Made by a program: the position numbers and the translations under genes
From: Niveispirillum sp.
Lineage (GTDB): Bacteria; Pseudomonadota; Alphaproteobacteria; Azospirillales; Azospirillaceae
DNA length: 64,000 nt
Direction: 5' to 3'
NCBI RefSeq assembly: GCF_017996735.1
Contig: NZ_JAGOGJ010000014.1
Location: forward strand, 1-64,000
Part shown: positions 63,550 to 64,000 of the stretch, one piece after another
Layout: every line of letters starts with the position of its first letter
How positions within the stretch are numbered: position 1 is the stretch's first letter
Notes under the pieces: generated by a model
Seen by the model: only the letters and a program-made list of their open reading frames with translations
What the model was told of the DNA's origin: nothing
The model's database searches: none

Positions 63550-63750
63550 GGTCCCAGCACCATCCCTGCAAAAGCATCCAATGGCTGGATGCGGGTGCGA
63601 GCGAATATGGCCAAGCCCCCCTTACGATACAAGCCCGATATCATGGGTGGACGGCCATGTGGTCTCATTGCCATCTGTGACCATCCACAGTATAAGTCCC
63701 ACGCGCGGAAATCCGGATATTTATTTCAGTTGTTAAGTTAGAGGCTGGTC

Positions 63751-64000
63751 ATGTTGCGTCGCTGGCGGGTCTTGCTTTATCTTTTTTATGCCGTTCCATT
63801 GGTGTTGTTTCTGGCGATCAATATGCCGGTCTACCTCAATGCGGATGAGACAAACCATCTGATGCGCGCCGAGACGGTGTTGGATGGTCAGTTGATCGGT
63901 ACGCGCACGGCGGACGGCCGTTCCGGCGGCGAGATCGATGACAATATGCTGTCTGTGCTGCGGATACAGTGGCCGCTGCTCTCTGTGCCGGAGGCCCGCG
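63751..64000 (+). CDS. DUF2142-like membrane protein, 3' end cut by window
   Basis: The 83 visible residues begin MLRRWRVLLYLFYAVPLVLF, an N-terminal membrane helix, followed by NADETNHLMRAETVLDGQLI and RSGGEIDDNM. The Asp-Glu pair soon after helix 1 and the GG near residue 60 are typical of DUF2142 proteins, polytopic membrane proteins thought to be glycosyltransferase-like. The frame stays open to the window end. GAGG at 63741 precedes ATG 63751. Confidence 0.7.
   Translation, partial: MLRRWRVLLYLFYAVPLVLFLAINMPVYLNADETNHLMRAETVLDGQLIGTRTADGRSGGEIDDNMLSVLRIQWPLLSVPEAR

Noticed and set aside
1..64000. tRNA, rRNA, CRISPR arrays, insertion sequences and prophage genes
   Set aside because: No conserved tRNA arms, rRNA sequence, spaced direct repeats, transposase or integrase proteins were seen on either strand.

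Overview
The window is GC-rich, densely coded DNA from an alphaproteobacterium. Gene content (two SusC-like-sized TonB receptors, IorAB-type molybdenum hydroxylases, alphaproteobacterial fliL-fliM-DUF6468-motE-cheZ-motB order, a second-type GltX, CimA) fits Rhodospirillales, most probably the Azospirillaceae (Niveispirillum/Azospirillum-like). This taxonomic reading is inference from gene content; no rRNA or tRNA gene was seen.

Layout. 1-9.8 kb: end of an RraA-family aldolase-like gene, a TetR regulator, a TonB receptor, a Tat-exported sulfatase, a cytochrome P450, a crotonase, a [2Fe-2S] ferredoxin, a LysR regulator and an MFS carrier. This reads as an uptake-desulfation-hydroxylation cluster for a sulfated hydrophobic substrate. 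9.8-26.4 kb: a second catabolic block with a molybdenum hydroxylase pair, a GntR/UTRA regulator, an aldehyde dehydrogenase, a flavin monooxygenase, an eight-gene Opp/Dpp-type ABC import operon that also carries a methyltransferase, a 103-residue orphan and an Asp/Glu-racemase-like enzyme, then its own TonB receptor. Four or five copies of one 20-bp inverted repeat (TTGTAT-N8-ATACAA) sit in front of exactly these transcription units, so the block looks like one regulon, probably run by the GntR protein.

26.5-38.7 kb: NUDIX hydrolase, Lrp regulator divergent from alanine dehydrogenase, SCP2 protein, LysE exporter, a membrane histidine kinase with a sigma-54 response regulator, a second molybdenum hydroxylase pair, a class III aminotransferase, a GlxA-type AraC regulator and a cysteine hydrolase. 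39.0-47.5 kb: a tightly coupled flagellar operon (fliL, fliM, DUF6468, motE, cheZ, two motB-like genes, a giant TPR protein). 47.5-56.9 kb: housekeeping genes (rarA, adenylate cyclase, gltX, cysS, trmJ-like, cimA, lipB). 56.9-60.3 kb: an MFS carrier and a GH31 enzyme with the residues of a sulfoquinovosidase. 60.5-64 kb: acyl-CoA synthetase, a large methyltransferase and the start of a DUF2142 membrane protein cut by the window edge.

Non-coding features include a 105-bp dispersed repeat present twice (about 87% identical, opposite orientations), a 216-bp long inverted repeat between convergent genes, a run of three hairpins before lipB, and several terminators. No insertion sequence, CRISPR array or attachment site was recognised.
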